From Gemmatimonadota bacterium (GTDB lineage Bacteria; Gemmatimonadota; Gemmatimonadetes; Gemmatimonadales; Gemmatimonadaceae): DNA of 64,000 nucleotides. The notes beneath the pieces were generated by a model. It worked only from the letters and a program-made list of their open reading frames with translations. It did no database searches and was not told where the DNA came from. Every line of letters begins with the position of its first letter. Position 1 is the stretch's first letter. Positions 18,330 to 26,719 of the stretch are shown in pieces. The DNA is taken from contig JACPPC010000023.1 in assembly GCA_016191225.1 (NCBI GenBank), positions 62,001-126,000 on the forward strand, read 5' to 3'. The position numbers were made by a program, and so were the translations under genes.

Positions 18330-21300
18330 CAGTCCCCCGCCACCGGCATCGCCTCGAGCGCCGCTCCCGCCGTGCGCCGCGACCCGCGCGCCTTCATCCA
18401 CCCCTGGAACTCGTCGAAGTAGGTGTAGATCACCGGCGTCACGAACAGCGTCACCAGCTGCGAGAACGCCAGCCCCCCCACCACCGACAGGCCCAGCGGC
18501 TGCCGGGCCTCGGCGCCGGCGCCGAGGCCGAGGGCGATCGGGATCGTCCCCATCAGCGCGGCCATGGTCGTCATCATGATCGGCCGGAAGCGGACCAGGC
18601 ACGCCTCCACGATCGCCTCGCGCGGCGGGGTGCCGTGCTTGCGCTCGGACTCGACGGCGAAGTCCACCATCATGATGGCGTTCTTCTTGACCAGCCCGAT
18701 GAGCATGATGATGCCCACGAAGGCGTAGATGTTGAGGTCGGTGCGGAAGACGAGCAGGGTGAGCAGCGCGCCGAAGGCGGCGAAGGGGAGCCCCGACAGG
18801 ATCGTGAGCGGGTGGATGAAGCTCTCGTAGAGGATGCCGAGCACCATGTAGATCACGAACAGGGCCATCACGCCGAGCAGCAGCAGGCCGCGCTGCGTGT
18901 CCTGGAAGGCCTGCGTGTCGCCGGAGAAGGCGGTGGAGACGGTGCTGGGGACGACGTCGCGCGCGGCGCGGGTGACCCTGTCGACCGCATTGCCGAGGGA
19001 GATCCCCGGCTGGAGGTTGAAGGCGAGGGTCACGGACGGGAGCTGGCCGGCGTGGTTGATCGACAGCGGCCCCACGGTGTTGGTGAAGCTCGCCACGGAG
19101 CCGAGGGGGATGAGCTTGCCGTCGGAGGCCCGCACGTAGAGCATCGAGAGGGCGTTGGCGTCGAGCTGGAACTCGGGGAGGAGCTCCATGACGACGACGT
19201 ACTGGTTGTTGGGCGTGTAGATCGTGGAGACCTGGCGCGACCCGTAGGCGTTGTAGAGGGCGTTCTCGATCTGCTGTGCGCTGACGCCGAGCGAGGCGGC
19301 GCGCTCGCGGTCGATCGCGACCGTGACCTGCGGGTTGCCGATCTGCATGTCGCTGGTCACGTCGCGCAGCTCCTTGAGCCCGCGCATCTTCTCGAGCATC
19401 GCGCGCGAGACGGTGTACAGGTTGGCGATGTCGACGGACTGCAGCGTGAACTGGTACTGGCTCTTGGACTGGCGCCCGCCGATCTGGATCGCGGGCGGGT
19501 TGACGAAGAAGACGGTGAGGCCGGGGATGCCGGAGACCTGGCGCCGGAGCTCGAGGGCGACCTGGTCGGCGGGGGGCCGCAGCTTGCGGTCCTTGAGCTT
19601 GATAAGGAATCGCCCCTGGTTGGACGAATTGCCGAAGCCGCCGCCCACCGACGACTGCATGTTCTCGACGTAGGGGCTCCTGGCAATGATCGCGGCCGCC
19701 TGCCGCTGCTTGACCACGAGGGCGTCGAACGAGATGCCCTCCATCCCCTCGGTGGTGCCGCGCAGCATGCCGAAGTCCTGCGACGGGATGAAGCCCTTGG
19801 GGACGATGCTGAACAGGTACGCGGTGCCGACGAGGGTGGCGAGCGAGAAGGCGAGGGTGCTGCGCCGGTGGGCCATCGCCCACAGGAGCGAGCGCCGGTA
19901 GCGGTCGAGGATCCACTCCCAGGCGCGCTCGATCGCATTGTACATGCGGCCGTGGGTCTCGCCGTGGTGGTCGCGCAGGAAGTAGCGGCAGAGCATCGGC
20001 GTGAGCGTCAGCGACACGAAGCCGGAGACCAGGATCGCGACGCCGATCGTCACGGCGAACTCGCGGAACAGCCGCCCGAGGATTCCCCCCATGAACATCA
20101 GCGGGATGAAGACGGCGGCGAGCGAAATCGTCATCGACAGCACGGTGAAGCCGATCTCCCTCGACCCGTCGAGCGCGGCCTGGAGCCGCGGCTTCCCCAT
20201 CTCCATGTGGCGCACGATGTTCTCCAGCACCACGATCGCGTCGTCCACCACGAAGCCGACGGCGAGGGTGAGCGCCATCAGCGACAGGTTGTCGAGCGAG
20301 TAGTCGAACAGGTACATCACCGAGAAGGTGCCGACCACCGACAGCGGCAGCGCCAGCGACGGGATGACCGTGGCCGGGACGTTGCGCAGGAAGAGGAAGA
20401 TCACCAGCACGACGAGCACCACGGTCAGCAACAGCGTGAACTTCACGTCGTACACCGACTCGCCGATGCTGTCCGACCTGTCGAACAGGATGTTGATCTC
20501 GACGCTGCCGGGGAGGTCGCGGCGCAGCCGGTCGACCATCGCCCGCACGTCGCTGGCGACCTGCACGGTGTTCACCCCGGGCTGCTTCTGCACCGCGAGG
20601 GTGATCGAGCGGACGCCGTTGTACCAGCTGGCGGCGCGGGTGTTCTGCACCGAGTCCACCACCTGGCCGAGGTCGCCGAGGCGCACGGGAGCGCCGTTCC
20701 GGTAGGTGACCACGAGGTTGCCGAAGGCGGCCGCGTTCTTCAGCTGGCCGTCGGCCTGCACGGTGTAGGCCCGGTTGGGGCCCCACAGCACGCCGGTGGG
20801 GAGGTTCACGTTCTCCCGGCTCACCGAGCTCGTGACCTCGTCGATGCCGATGCCGCGCCGCGCCAGCTCGCGGGGGTCGAGCTGGATGCGGACGGCGTAC
20901 TTCTGCGACCCGAACACGTTCACCTGCGCCACCCCCGACACGGTGGAGATGCGCTGGGCGAGGTTGGTCTGCGCCAGCTCGTCGAGCTGCGACAGCGGCA
21001 GGACCTTGGACGTGAGGGTGAAGTACAGGATCGGCTGGTCGGCCGGGTTGCTCTTGTTGTAGCTGGGCGGCGTGATGTCCTGCGGCAGGGAGCGGAGCGT
21101 CTGCGCGATCGCGGCCTGCACGTCCTGCGCCGCGCCGTCGATGTTGCGCTCGAGCGAGAACTGCAGGGTGATGTTCGTACTCCCCAGGCCGCTCGACGAC
21201 GTCATGTTGTCGATGCCGGCGATCGTCGAGAACTGCTTCTCGAGCGGCGTTGCCACGGCCGCGGCCATCGTCTCGGGGCTCGCGCCCGGGAGGTTGGCGC

Positions 21301-21442
21301 TCACCGAGATCGTGGGGAAGTCCACGTTCGGGATGTCGCTGACCGGGAGGCGCCCGTAGGCCGAGATGCCGAAGACGAGGATCGCCGACATGACCAGCGT
21401 GGTCATGACGGGGCGGCGGATGAACGCTTCCGAGAAGTTCAC
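18329..21442 (-). CDS. RND multidrug efflux pump, HAE1/AcrB-MdtB type
   Basis: A 1037-aa inner-membrane proton-driven pump, the usual RND length. The N-terminus FSEAFIRRPVMTTLVMSAIL starts with TM1, and LPVSDIPNVDFPTISVSANL is the family porter-domain entry. The TM4 proton-relay Asp pair is in VGFVVDDAIVVLENIVRH, and the TM10 Lys is in GLVKKNAIMMVDFAVE. Two large periplasmic loops lie between TM1-2 and TM7-8. It starts inside the stop of the adaptor gene (ATGA overlap). No outer-membrane channel gene is attached, so it may share the TolC encoded at 24279. Substrates cannot be read from sequence. Confidence 0.94.
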   Translation of the reverse strand: MNFSEAFIRRPVMTTLVMSAILVFGISAYGRLPVSDIPNVDFPTISVSANLPGASPETMAAAVATPLEKQFSTIAGIDNMTSSSGLGSTNITLQFSLERNIDGAAQDVQAAIAQTLRSLPQDITPPSYNKSNPADQPILYFTLTSKVLPLSQLDELAQTNLAQRISTVSGVAQVNVFGSQKYAVRIQLDPRELARRGIGIDEVTSSVSRENVNLPTGVLWGPNRAYTVQADGQLKNAAAFGNLVVTYRNGAPVRLGDLGQVVDSVQNTRAASWYNGVRSITLAVQKQPGVNTVQVASDVRAMVDRLRRDLPGSVEINILFDRSDSIGESVYDVKFTLLLTVVLVVLVIFLFLRNVPATVIPSLALPLSVVGTFSVMYLFDYSLDNLSLMALTLAVGFVVDDAIVVLENIVRHMEMGKPRLQAALDGSREIGFTVLSMTISLAAVFIPLMFMGGILGRLFREFAVTIGVAILVSGFVSLTLTPMLCRYFLRDHHGETHGRMYNAIERAWEWILDRYRRSLLWAMAHRRSTLAFSLATLVGTAYLFSIVPKGFIPSQDFGMLRGTTEGMEGISFDALVVKQRQAAAIIARSPYVENMQSSVGGGFGNSSNQGRFLIKLKDRKLRPPADQVALELRRQVSGIPGLTVFFVNPPAIQIGGRQSKSQYQFTLQSVDIANLYTVSRAMLEKMRGLKELRDVTSDMQIGNPQVTVAIDRERAASLGVSAQQIENALYNAYGSRQVSTIYTPNNQYVVVMELLPEFQLDANALSMLYVRASDGKLIPLGSVASFTNTVGPLSINHAGQLPSVTLAFNLQPGISLGNAVDRVTRAARDVVPSTVSTAFSGDTQAFQDTQRGLLLLGVMALFVIYMVLGILYESFIHPLTILSGLPFAAFGALLTLLVFRTDLNIYAFVGIIMLIGLVKKNAIMMVDFAVESERKHGTPPREAIVEACLVRFRPIMMTTMAALMGTIPIALGLGAGAEARQPLGLSVVGGLAFSQLVTLFVTPVIYTYFDEFQGWMKARGSRRTAGAALEAMPVAGD

Positions 21443-22659
21443 GGGCCGGGGCGCTCCCGCCTGGCGGGGCGTGCCGCACTGTCGCCGGCGGGGGATTGGG
21501 CCGGCGACTGCGCGGTGCCGGCCACGGTCGCCGCGGCATCGCCGCCGGCCGGCGGCGCGCCGGCGTTCGTGGCCGGCTGCCGGATGTCGACCAGCGCCCC
21601 CGGCGACAGCCGCGACTGGCCGTCCACCACGATCTTCTGGCCGGGCTGGAGCCCGCTCGAGATGATCACCCCGTTCTCCGTCGTGCGCCCCACGGTCACG
21701 CGCTTGATCATCGCCTTGCCCGCGCTGTCGACGGTGAACACGTAGGTGCCCACCTGGCCGGTCTGCACCGCGTCGGCCGGGACGACGGTCGCGTCCTGGT
21801 CGACGTACAGGTCGAGCACCACCGTCACGAACTGCCCCGGCCAGAGCAGCCCCTCGTCGTTGGTGAAGTGCGCCTTGAGGATGACCGTGCCGGTGAGGGT
21901 GTCGACCGCGTTGTCGACGAACGCGAGCTTGCCCTCGAGCACCTTGCCGAGCCCGTCCTTGCTCATCGCGCGGACGGTGAGCTCGCTCCCCTTCGAGCGG
22001 CGCAGCACCTCGGGGAACTCGCGCTCCGGAATCGCGAACCGGATCGCGATCGGGTGCAGCTGGTTGATCACCACCAGGGGCGCGGTGCCGAGGGCCCGCA
22101 CCAGGTTGCCCTGCCGCACCAGCAGCGAGCCGGTGCGCCCGCCGATCGGCGAGCGGATGGTGGCGTTGTCGAGGTTGAGCTGGGCGACCTCGATCTGCGC
22201 CTTGTCGGCCTGCACCGTGGCGGCGAGGGCGCGGGCGTTGGCGGCGAACTGCTCGGCGTCGGCCTCGGTGACCGACTTCTCCTTCACCAGCGCGGCGTAG
22301 CGCTCGGCCTGGCGGCGCGCATTCTCGAGCTGGGCCACGTCCTTGGCCAGCGTGGCCTCGGCGGCGTCGAGGGCCGCGCGGAAGGGGCGCGGGTCGATCT
22401 GGAACAGCACCTGGCCCTGGCGAACCTCATCGCCCTCCTTGAAGCCCACGTGCTGCAGCACGCCGCTGACCTGCGAGTTGATGCCCACCGACTGCATCGG
22501 CTCGACCGCGCCATTGGCCCGCAGCGAATACGGTGCCGGTCGGCTCTCGACCGTGGCGAGAGTGACGGGGACCTTCGGGCGGGCTTCCGGCTTCTTTTCG
22601 GCGCAGGCGCCGACGAAGGCGAGGCAGAGGAACAGGGCGGCGACGCGCTGTCTGGGCAC
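21439..22659 (-). CDS. RND periplasmic adaptor (membrane fusion) lipoprotein
   Basis: A 406-aa adaptor linking pump and outer-membrane channel. The N-terminus LFLCLAFVGACAEKK has a lipobox-like VGAC, so it is probably a lipoprotein. The lipoyl half-motifs flank a coiled coil: SGVLQHVGFKEGDEVRQGQV, then the Ala/Glu-rich hairpin to about residue 165, then LDNATIRSPIGGRTGSLLVR. Beta-barrel and membrane-proximal domains follow, with LLWPGQFVTVVLDL. The last 45 residues are Pro/Ala-rich and low complexity. A TATAGA-like -10 lies about 48 bases upstream near 22707-22712. It is the first gene of the adaptor-pump operon. Confidence 0.92.
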   Translation of the reverse strand: MPRQRVAALFLCLAFVGACAEKKPEARPKVPVTLATVESRPAPYSLRANGAVEPMQSVGINSQVSGVLQHVGFKEGDEVRQGQVLFQIDPRPFRAALDAAEATLAKDVAQLENARRQAERYAALVKEKSVTEADAEQFAANARALAATVQADKAQIEVAQLNLDNATIRSPIGGRTGSLLVRQGNLVRALGTAPLVVINQLHPIAIRFAIPEREFPEVLRRSKGSELTVRAMSKDGLGKVLEGKLAFVDNAVDTLTGTVILKAHFTNDEGLLWPGQFVTVVLDLYVDQDATVVPADAVQTGQVGTYVFTVDSAGKAMIKRVTVGRTTENGVIISSGLQPGQKIVVDGQSRLSPGALVDIRQPATNAGAPPAGGDAAATVAGTAQSPAQSPAGDSAARPARRERPGP

Positions 22660-22764
22660 GCGGGATGCACGAAGGGAGGACGCGAGGCGGAAGGCGGATC
22701 GTGACGCTTCTATAACGAAGCAGGCTGGGGCACCGTTGCGGGAGGGGCGGGTGCGACGCCTTCC

Positions 22765-23496
22765 CTAGCCCTCCGCCGAGGCGCAGATCGCCCGGAGGGG
22801 GCACCGGGCGCAGTGCTTGACACGCGCCGTGCACACGAGGGCGCCGAGCTCCATCAGCGCCTGGTTGTGGGTCCATGCCGCACGCCCGGTTCGCGGCAGG
22901 AGTGCATCGGCGAGGGCCCACAGGAGCCGGTGGGTGCGCGACGCCTTGGGGACGAGCCGGGGAGCGAAGACGCGGCGCAGCACCCGCTCCACGTTGGTGT
23001 CCACCAGCGACGCGCGCCGCTCGAAGGCAAAGCTGGCGACGGCGCCGGCCGTGTACGGTCCGATCCCGGGGAGGGCGCGCAGGGCGTCCAGGTCGGCCGG
23101 CAGGGTCGCGGGGGAGCCCTCCGCCACGACCGTCCGGGCCAGGGCGTGCAGGCTGCGCGCGCGGGCGTAGTAGCCGAGTCCCTCCCAGGCGCGCCGCACG
23201 TCGCGCCGGGGCGATGCCGCGAGCGATTCGAGCGTGGGGAAGCGATCGAGAAAGGGGCCGTAGAAGCCGACCACGCGACTGACCTGGGTCTGCTGCAGCA
23301 TCAGCTCGGCAACGAGCACGCGATACGGGTCGCGGGTTTCGCGCCACGGGAGGTCGCGCCTGTTGCGCGCGAACCAGGCGCGCAGCCGGCGGCTGAAATC
23401 GCGGCAGCGCGCGACAGGCACGCGGGCGACGAATCGCCGGATGGCGACCGGCGCCGGCACGGAGCGGGCGCCCGGCCGAGCGGCGCCGCGGGTCAC
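22765..23496 (-). CDS. mutY: A/G-specific adenine glycosylase, short form
   Basis: The enzyme removes adenine mispaired with 8-oxoguanine or guanine. Family features are AELMLQQTQV (catalytic Glu64), the helix-hairpin-helix LPGIGPYTAGAV at 142-153, catalytic Asp166 in SLVDTNVERV, and a [4Fe-4S] loop with Cys222, 229, 232 and 238 (C-x6-C-x2-C-x5-C). The protein ends 5 residues after the cluster at 243 aa, so the NUDIX-like C-terminal domain that reads 8-oxoG in typical 350-aa MutY is absent. The first 30 residues are a basic extension. The ATG overlaps the tetR stop (ATGA), so mutY is coupled to the efflux repressor. Short MutY/MIG-like or general G-mismatch specificity is an alternative. Confidence 0.9.
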   Translation of the reverse strand: MTRGAARPGARSVPAPVAIRRFVARVPVARCRDFSRRLRAWFARNRRDLPWRETRDPYRVLVAELMLQQTQVSRVVGFYGPFLDRFPTLESLAASPRRDVRRAWEGLGYYARARSLHALARTVVAEGSPATLPADLDALRALPGIGPYTAGAVASFAFERRASLVDTNVERVLRRVFAPRLVPKASRTHRLLWALADALLPRTGRAAWTHNQALMELGALVCTARVKHCARCPLRAICASAEG

Positions 23497-24179
23497 GTCG
23501 CGGCTTCGTTCTCCAGGCCGGCCATCGCGAGTGTCAGCACCCGCTGCACCTCGCGCAGGACGCCGCTCTTCTGCGGCTCGGGAAGGCGCATGGACAGCTC
23601 CACCACGGCGTGCACGGTTGTGAAGGCGACGTGGGCGACCTCTTCGCGCCGCCCGGCGCCGAGGTGCGGCAGGCGGGCGGCGAGGAACGAGGTGATCTGC
23701 TTCATGATCTCCGCGTCGAGCTCGGAGAAGGTGCCGTGCGGACCGCAGTCGCCGCGCATGATCGCGTCGTGCACGGCAGGGAAGGCCGGGGTGTCGGCGA
23801 CGAATCGCGCCTGCCCCATGACGATGCGCTCGAGAAGGTCGGGAAGCGGGAGCTTGACCAGTTCCAAGGGCATGGCCTGCGCGTTGATGTCGCGCATGGC
23901 CTCCATGTAGCGGTGGGCGAGCCTCTCGACGATCGCGTCCTTGCCGCCCGGAAAGAAGTGGTAGAGCGACCCCACCGACGAGCCGGCCCGCTCGGCGATC
24001 GCGTTGGTGGTCGCGCCGTCGATTCCCATCTCGACGATCACCGACTCGGCCGCGTCCAGGATCTGGTCCACGCGCCGCCGGCCCCGCGGTTGCTGGGGCA
24101 GCCGCGGGGCGCGGGCGGGATCGTCGTCGCGGTTTGGGGCCGGCGGCGCCGGCGGTACGGGTGTCAGTGTCTTGGCCAC
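23493..24179 (-). CDS. TetR-family repressor of the adjacent efflux operon
   Basis: A 228-aa regulator. A Pro-rich 34-residue lead precedes the TetR helix-turn-helix: QILDAAESVIVEMGIDGATT, then IAERAGSSVGSLYHFFPGGK at about 61-80. The C-terminal ligand domain is helical and unassigned. GTG 24179 is chosen because a full promoter (TTGTCA, 17 bases, TATATT) ends 6 bases before it, making the mRNA leaderless. It is transcribed divergently from the tolC-adaptor-pump operon, and an inverted repeat covers both promoters. By analogy with TtgR/AcrR-type systems it should repress both itself and the pump until an inducer binds. mutY follows with a 4-base overlap. Confidence 0.9.
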   Translation of the reverse strand: MAKTLTPVPPAPPAPNRDDDPARAPRLPQQPRGRRRVDQILDAAESVIVEMGIDGATTNAIAERAGSSVGSLYHFFPGGKDAIVERLAHRYMEAMRDINAQAMPLELVKLPLPDLLERIVMGQARFVADTPAFPAVHDAIMRGDCGPHGTFSELDAEIMKQITSFLAARLPHLGAGRREEVAHVAFTTVHAVVELSMRLPEPQKSGVLREVQRVLTLAMAGLENEAAT

Positions 24180-24185
24180 AGCAGC

Positions 24186-24235
24186 AATATAGTGCTTCGA
24201 ACTAGTATTGACAACTAGAAACTTTACTCTAATAT
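24186..24235. promoter_or_regulatory. back-to-back tetR / tolC promoters with operator
   Basis: Plus strand: TTGACA (24208-24213), a 16-base spacer and TAATAT (24230-24235), near-consensus for sigma-70. Minus strand: TTGTCA (24214-24209), a 17-base spacer and TATATT (24191-24186), 6 bases from the tetR GTG. The two -35 boxes occupy the same DNA. An inverted repeat CTAGT-N7-ACTAG (24202-24218) is centred on them, and a second, TAGT-N7-ACTA, overlaps its left part. TetR bound here would block both promoters. Confidence 0.85.
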
Positions 24236-24278
24236 CATCCGTAACTGGAGCGAACGCTCTAGAACCTCCCGAGGATCC

Positions 24279-25652
24279 ATGCGCCACCGCTTCACCACCC
24301 ATCCTACCCTCCGCGCGTTCGCGGCGCTGGCTGGCCTGGCCCCGTGGGTGGCCCCCGCAGCGCGAGCCCAGCGCACCCTCGACGAACTCGTCGTGATCGG
24401 GCTCCGGCAGAACCTCGGACAGCGCCAGATCGAGCTCGGCTACCAGAAGAGCGAGGCCGCTGTGGATGAGGCCCGCGGACGCTTCCTGCCCACGGCAACC
24501 TTCAACGCGCGCTACACGCAGGCGTCGGGAAACGTGGTCAACCTGGGCTCGCTGATCAATCCGGCGTTCAGCGCACTGAACCAGCTCACGGGCGGCGCGA
24601 AGTTCCCGACCAACCTCGACCTGCAGCTCCCCCAGCGCCAGGAGACGGCAGTGCGGCTGGCGCAGCCGGTGTTCCAGCCGGCGGTGATCGAGGGGTATCG
24701 CATTGCCGCGCGCCTGCGCGATGCGCAAGGGGCGCAGCGGGACGCGCAGCTGCGCGAGCTCGCGGCCCGCATGCGGAGCGCCTACCTGCAGGTGAGCGCC
24801 ACGCGCCGGGTGCTCGAGATGTACGACGCGACGATGCCGCTCGTCTCCGAGCAGGTGCGCGTGGCCGAGGCGCTCGTGGCCGCCGGCCGTGCCACGCCCG
24901 ATGCGGTCTTTCGGGCCCGGGCCGAGCGGAGCGACGTGCAACAGCGGCGAAACGAGGCGATGCAGAACGCCGCGGCCGCGGCGCGGGCGCTGAACTTCCT
25001 GCTGGAGCGGCCCCTCGACGCCGAGGCGCCGGCGATCGCCGACTCGTTGCTCGGGATCGGCGACCTCCCCACGCTCGAGGCCGCGCTCGCCAGCGCGCGG
25101 GCGGAGCGCGAGGAGCTGCGCGGCGTCGAGTGGTCGCGACAGGCCGCCGTGGGTGCGCGCCGCCTTGCCCTCGGGACCAACCTGCCGGCGGTCTCGCTCG
25201 CGGTGGATTACGGCGTGCAGGGGAACAAGTACGAGTTCTCGCGGGACCGGACCTATACGCAGGCGTCGCTGCTGATGTCGTGGAGCCTGTTCAGCGGCAT
25301 GCAGGACGCGGCGCGCGCGGCGCAGGCCGGTCTCGAGGAGCGGCGCCTGGCCGCGCAGGGCCAGCAGCTCGAGCGGCTCGTGTCGCTCGAGGTGCGGCAG
25401 GCGTGGGGGGCCGCCGAGGTCGCGCGCGACGCGATCGCCAGCGCCGACGAGCGCGCGGCGGCCGCCCGCCGCTCCTACGACCTCGTGCGGCGGCGCTACG
25501 AACTCGGCGGCGCCTCGCAGCTCGAACTGCTCGACGCGCGCACGCAGCTCACCAGCGCCGAGCTCAACCGCATCCTGACCGACACCGACTATCGCCTGCG
25601 TCGCGTGCAGCTCGACCGCGCCGCCGCGCTCTACCCGAGGATCCTCCCGTGA
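24279..25652 (+). CDS. TolC-family outer-membrane efflux channel
   Basis: A 457-aa outer membrane factor. The signal peptide ends near RARAQ (residues 1-30). Two OEP repeats follow: LDELVVIGLRQNLGQRQIEL with long helices, then LPTLEAALASARAEREELRG and ARRSYDLVRRRYELGGASQL near the C-terminus, the repeated structural element of TolC. TWSLFSG-type motif appears as LLMSWSLFSGMQDAARAAQ. It forms the trimeric duct through outer membrane and periplasm. The ATG follows a GAGG Shine-Dalgarno, and the gene is first in the plus-strand operon under the TTGACA/TAATAT promoter. Its stop overlaps the adaptor start by one base (TGATG). Confidence 0.92.
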   Translation: MRHRFTTHPTLRAFAALAGLAPWVAPAARAQRTLDELVVIGLRQNLGQRQIELGYQKSEAAVDEARGRFLPTATFNARYTQASGNVVNLGSLINPAFSALNQLTGGAKFPTNLDLQLPQRQETAVRLAQPVFQPAVIEGYRIAARLRDAQGAQRDAQLRELAARMRSAYLQVSATRRVLEMYDATMPLVSEQVRVAEALVAAGRATPDAVFRARAERSDVQQRRNEAMQNAAAAARALNFLLERPLDAEAPAIADSLLGIGDLPTLEAALASARAEREELRGVEWSRQAAVGARRLALGTNLPAVSLAVDYGVQGNKYEFSRDRTYTQASLLMSWSLFSGMQDAARAAQAGLEERRLAAQGQQLERLVSLEVRQAWGAAEVARDAIASADERAAAARRSYDLVRRRYELGGASQLELLDARTQLTSAELNRILTDTDYRLRRVQLDRAAALYPRILP

Positions 25653-26719
25653 TGCCCCGCCATCCGTGGAGCGCCGTGCCGGCGCTCGTGCTCGTCCTGG
25701 TTGCCGCCTGCCGGAATGGCGAGGCGACGTCGCGCCCCACCGGCCCGCCCGCAGTCCCGGTGCACGTGGCGGCGGTGGAGATGCACGCCGGCGCCGCGCC
25801 GGTGATCGCGACCGGCGTGCTGGCCGCCAAGGCGGAAGTCGCGCTGTCGTTCAAGATCGGGGGCGTGCTCGAGGCCATTCGCGTGGAGAGCGGCCAGCGT
25901 GTCCGCGCCGGCGAGGTGCTGGCCCGCCTGGCGCAGGTCGAGATCGGCGCCGAAGTGGACAAGGCGCGGCAGGGCCGCGACAAGGCGGCGCGCGACCTGG
26001 CCCGGGCGCAGGCGCTCTACCGCGACAGCGTGGCCACGCTCGAGCAGGTGCAGAACGCGGCGACGGCGCAGGAAGTGGCGGCCAGCAACCTGCGGATCGC
26101 CGAGTTCAACCGGCGATACGCGATCGTGCGCGCCCCATTTGACGGGGTGGTGCTCCGGCGCACCGTGGAGGCCAACCAGCTGGTGCAGCCGGGGTCCACG
26201 GTTATGGTGCTGCGCAACGAGCGGTCGGGACTGGTGCTGCGCGCTGGTCTCACCGACCGCGACGCGGTGCGGGTGGCGGCCGGCGACTCGGCGGCGGTGC
26301 GCTTTGACGCCTGGCCCGGTGTGCGACTGGCCGCGCGCGTCCTGCGGGTGGCCGCCGGCGCCACCCCCGGCACGGGGACGTACGAGGCGGAACTGCTGGT
26401 CGAGCCCTCGGGGCGCGCGCTGTCGAGCGGGCTGATCGGCGAGGCCGAGATCCGGGCCCGCGCGGGGGCGCCGCATGCCTCGGTGCCGGTCACGGCGCTG
26501 ATCGAGGCCGACGGCGACTCGGCGTCGGTGTTCGTGCTCGCCGCCGACGCGCGGACGGCGGCGCGGCGCCGGGTGCGCGTGGGCTTCATCGACGGCGAGC
26601 GGGTGGCGGTGGTGTCGGGGCTCGACGCATCCGACCGGGTGGTGACGGCCGGGAACACGCGGATCCTCGACGGTGGCCGGGTGCGTGTCGTCTCGCCCGC
26701 CGAGGGGCGCACGCCGTGA
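25652..26719 (+). CDS. RND periplasmic adaptor lipoprotein
   Basis: A 355-aa membrane fusion protein. LVLVLVAACRNGE contains a good lipobox (VAAC), so it is anchored in the inner membrane by lipid. The lipoyl halves are GGVLEAIRVESGQRVRAGEV and FNRRYAIVRAPFDGVVLRR, separated by a short coiled coil (residues about 90-150, DKARQGRDKAARDLARAQAL). LVQPGSTVMVLRNERSGLVL starts the beta-barrel. It overlaps tolC by one base and the pump by four, so all three are translationally coupled. The hairpin is shorter than that of the adaptor at 21439, which suggests a different channel fit. Confidence 0.92.
   Translation: MPRHPWSAVPALVLVLVAACRNGEATSRPTGPPAVPVHVAAVEMHAGAAPVIATGVLAAKAEVALSFKIGGVLEAIRVESGQRVRAGEVLARLAQVEIGAEVDKARQGRDKAARDLARAQALYRDSVATLEQVQNAATAQEVAASNLRIAEFNRRYAIVRAPFDGVVLRRTVEANQLVQPGSTVMVLRNERSGLVLRAGLTDRDAVRVAAGDSAAVRFDAWPGVRLAARVLRVAAGATPGTGTYEAELLVEPSGRALSSGLIGEAEIRARAGAPHASVPVTALIEADGDSASVFVLAADARTAARRRVRVGFIDGERVAVVSGLDASDRVVTAGNTRILDGGRVRVVSPAEGRTP

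Noticed and set aside
18323..21745. Long plus-strand frame opposite the RND pump
   Set aside because: Composition typical of antisense reading, no start-site signal, and it would run through the terminator T-tract.
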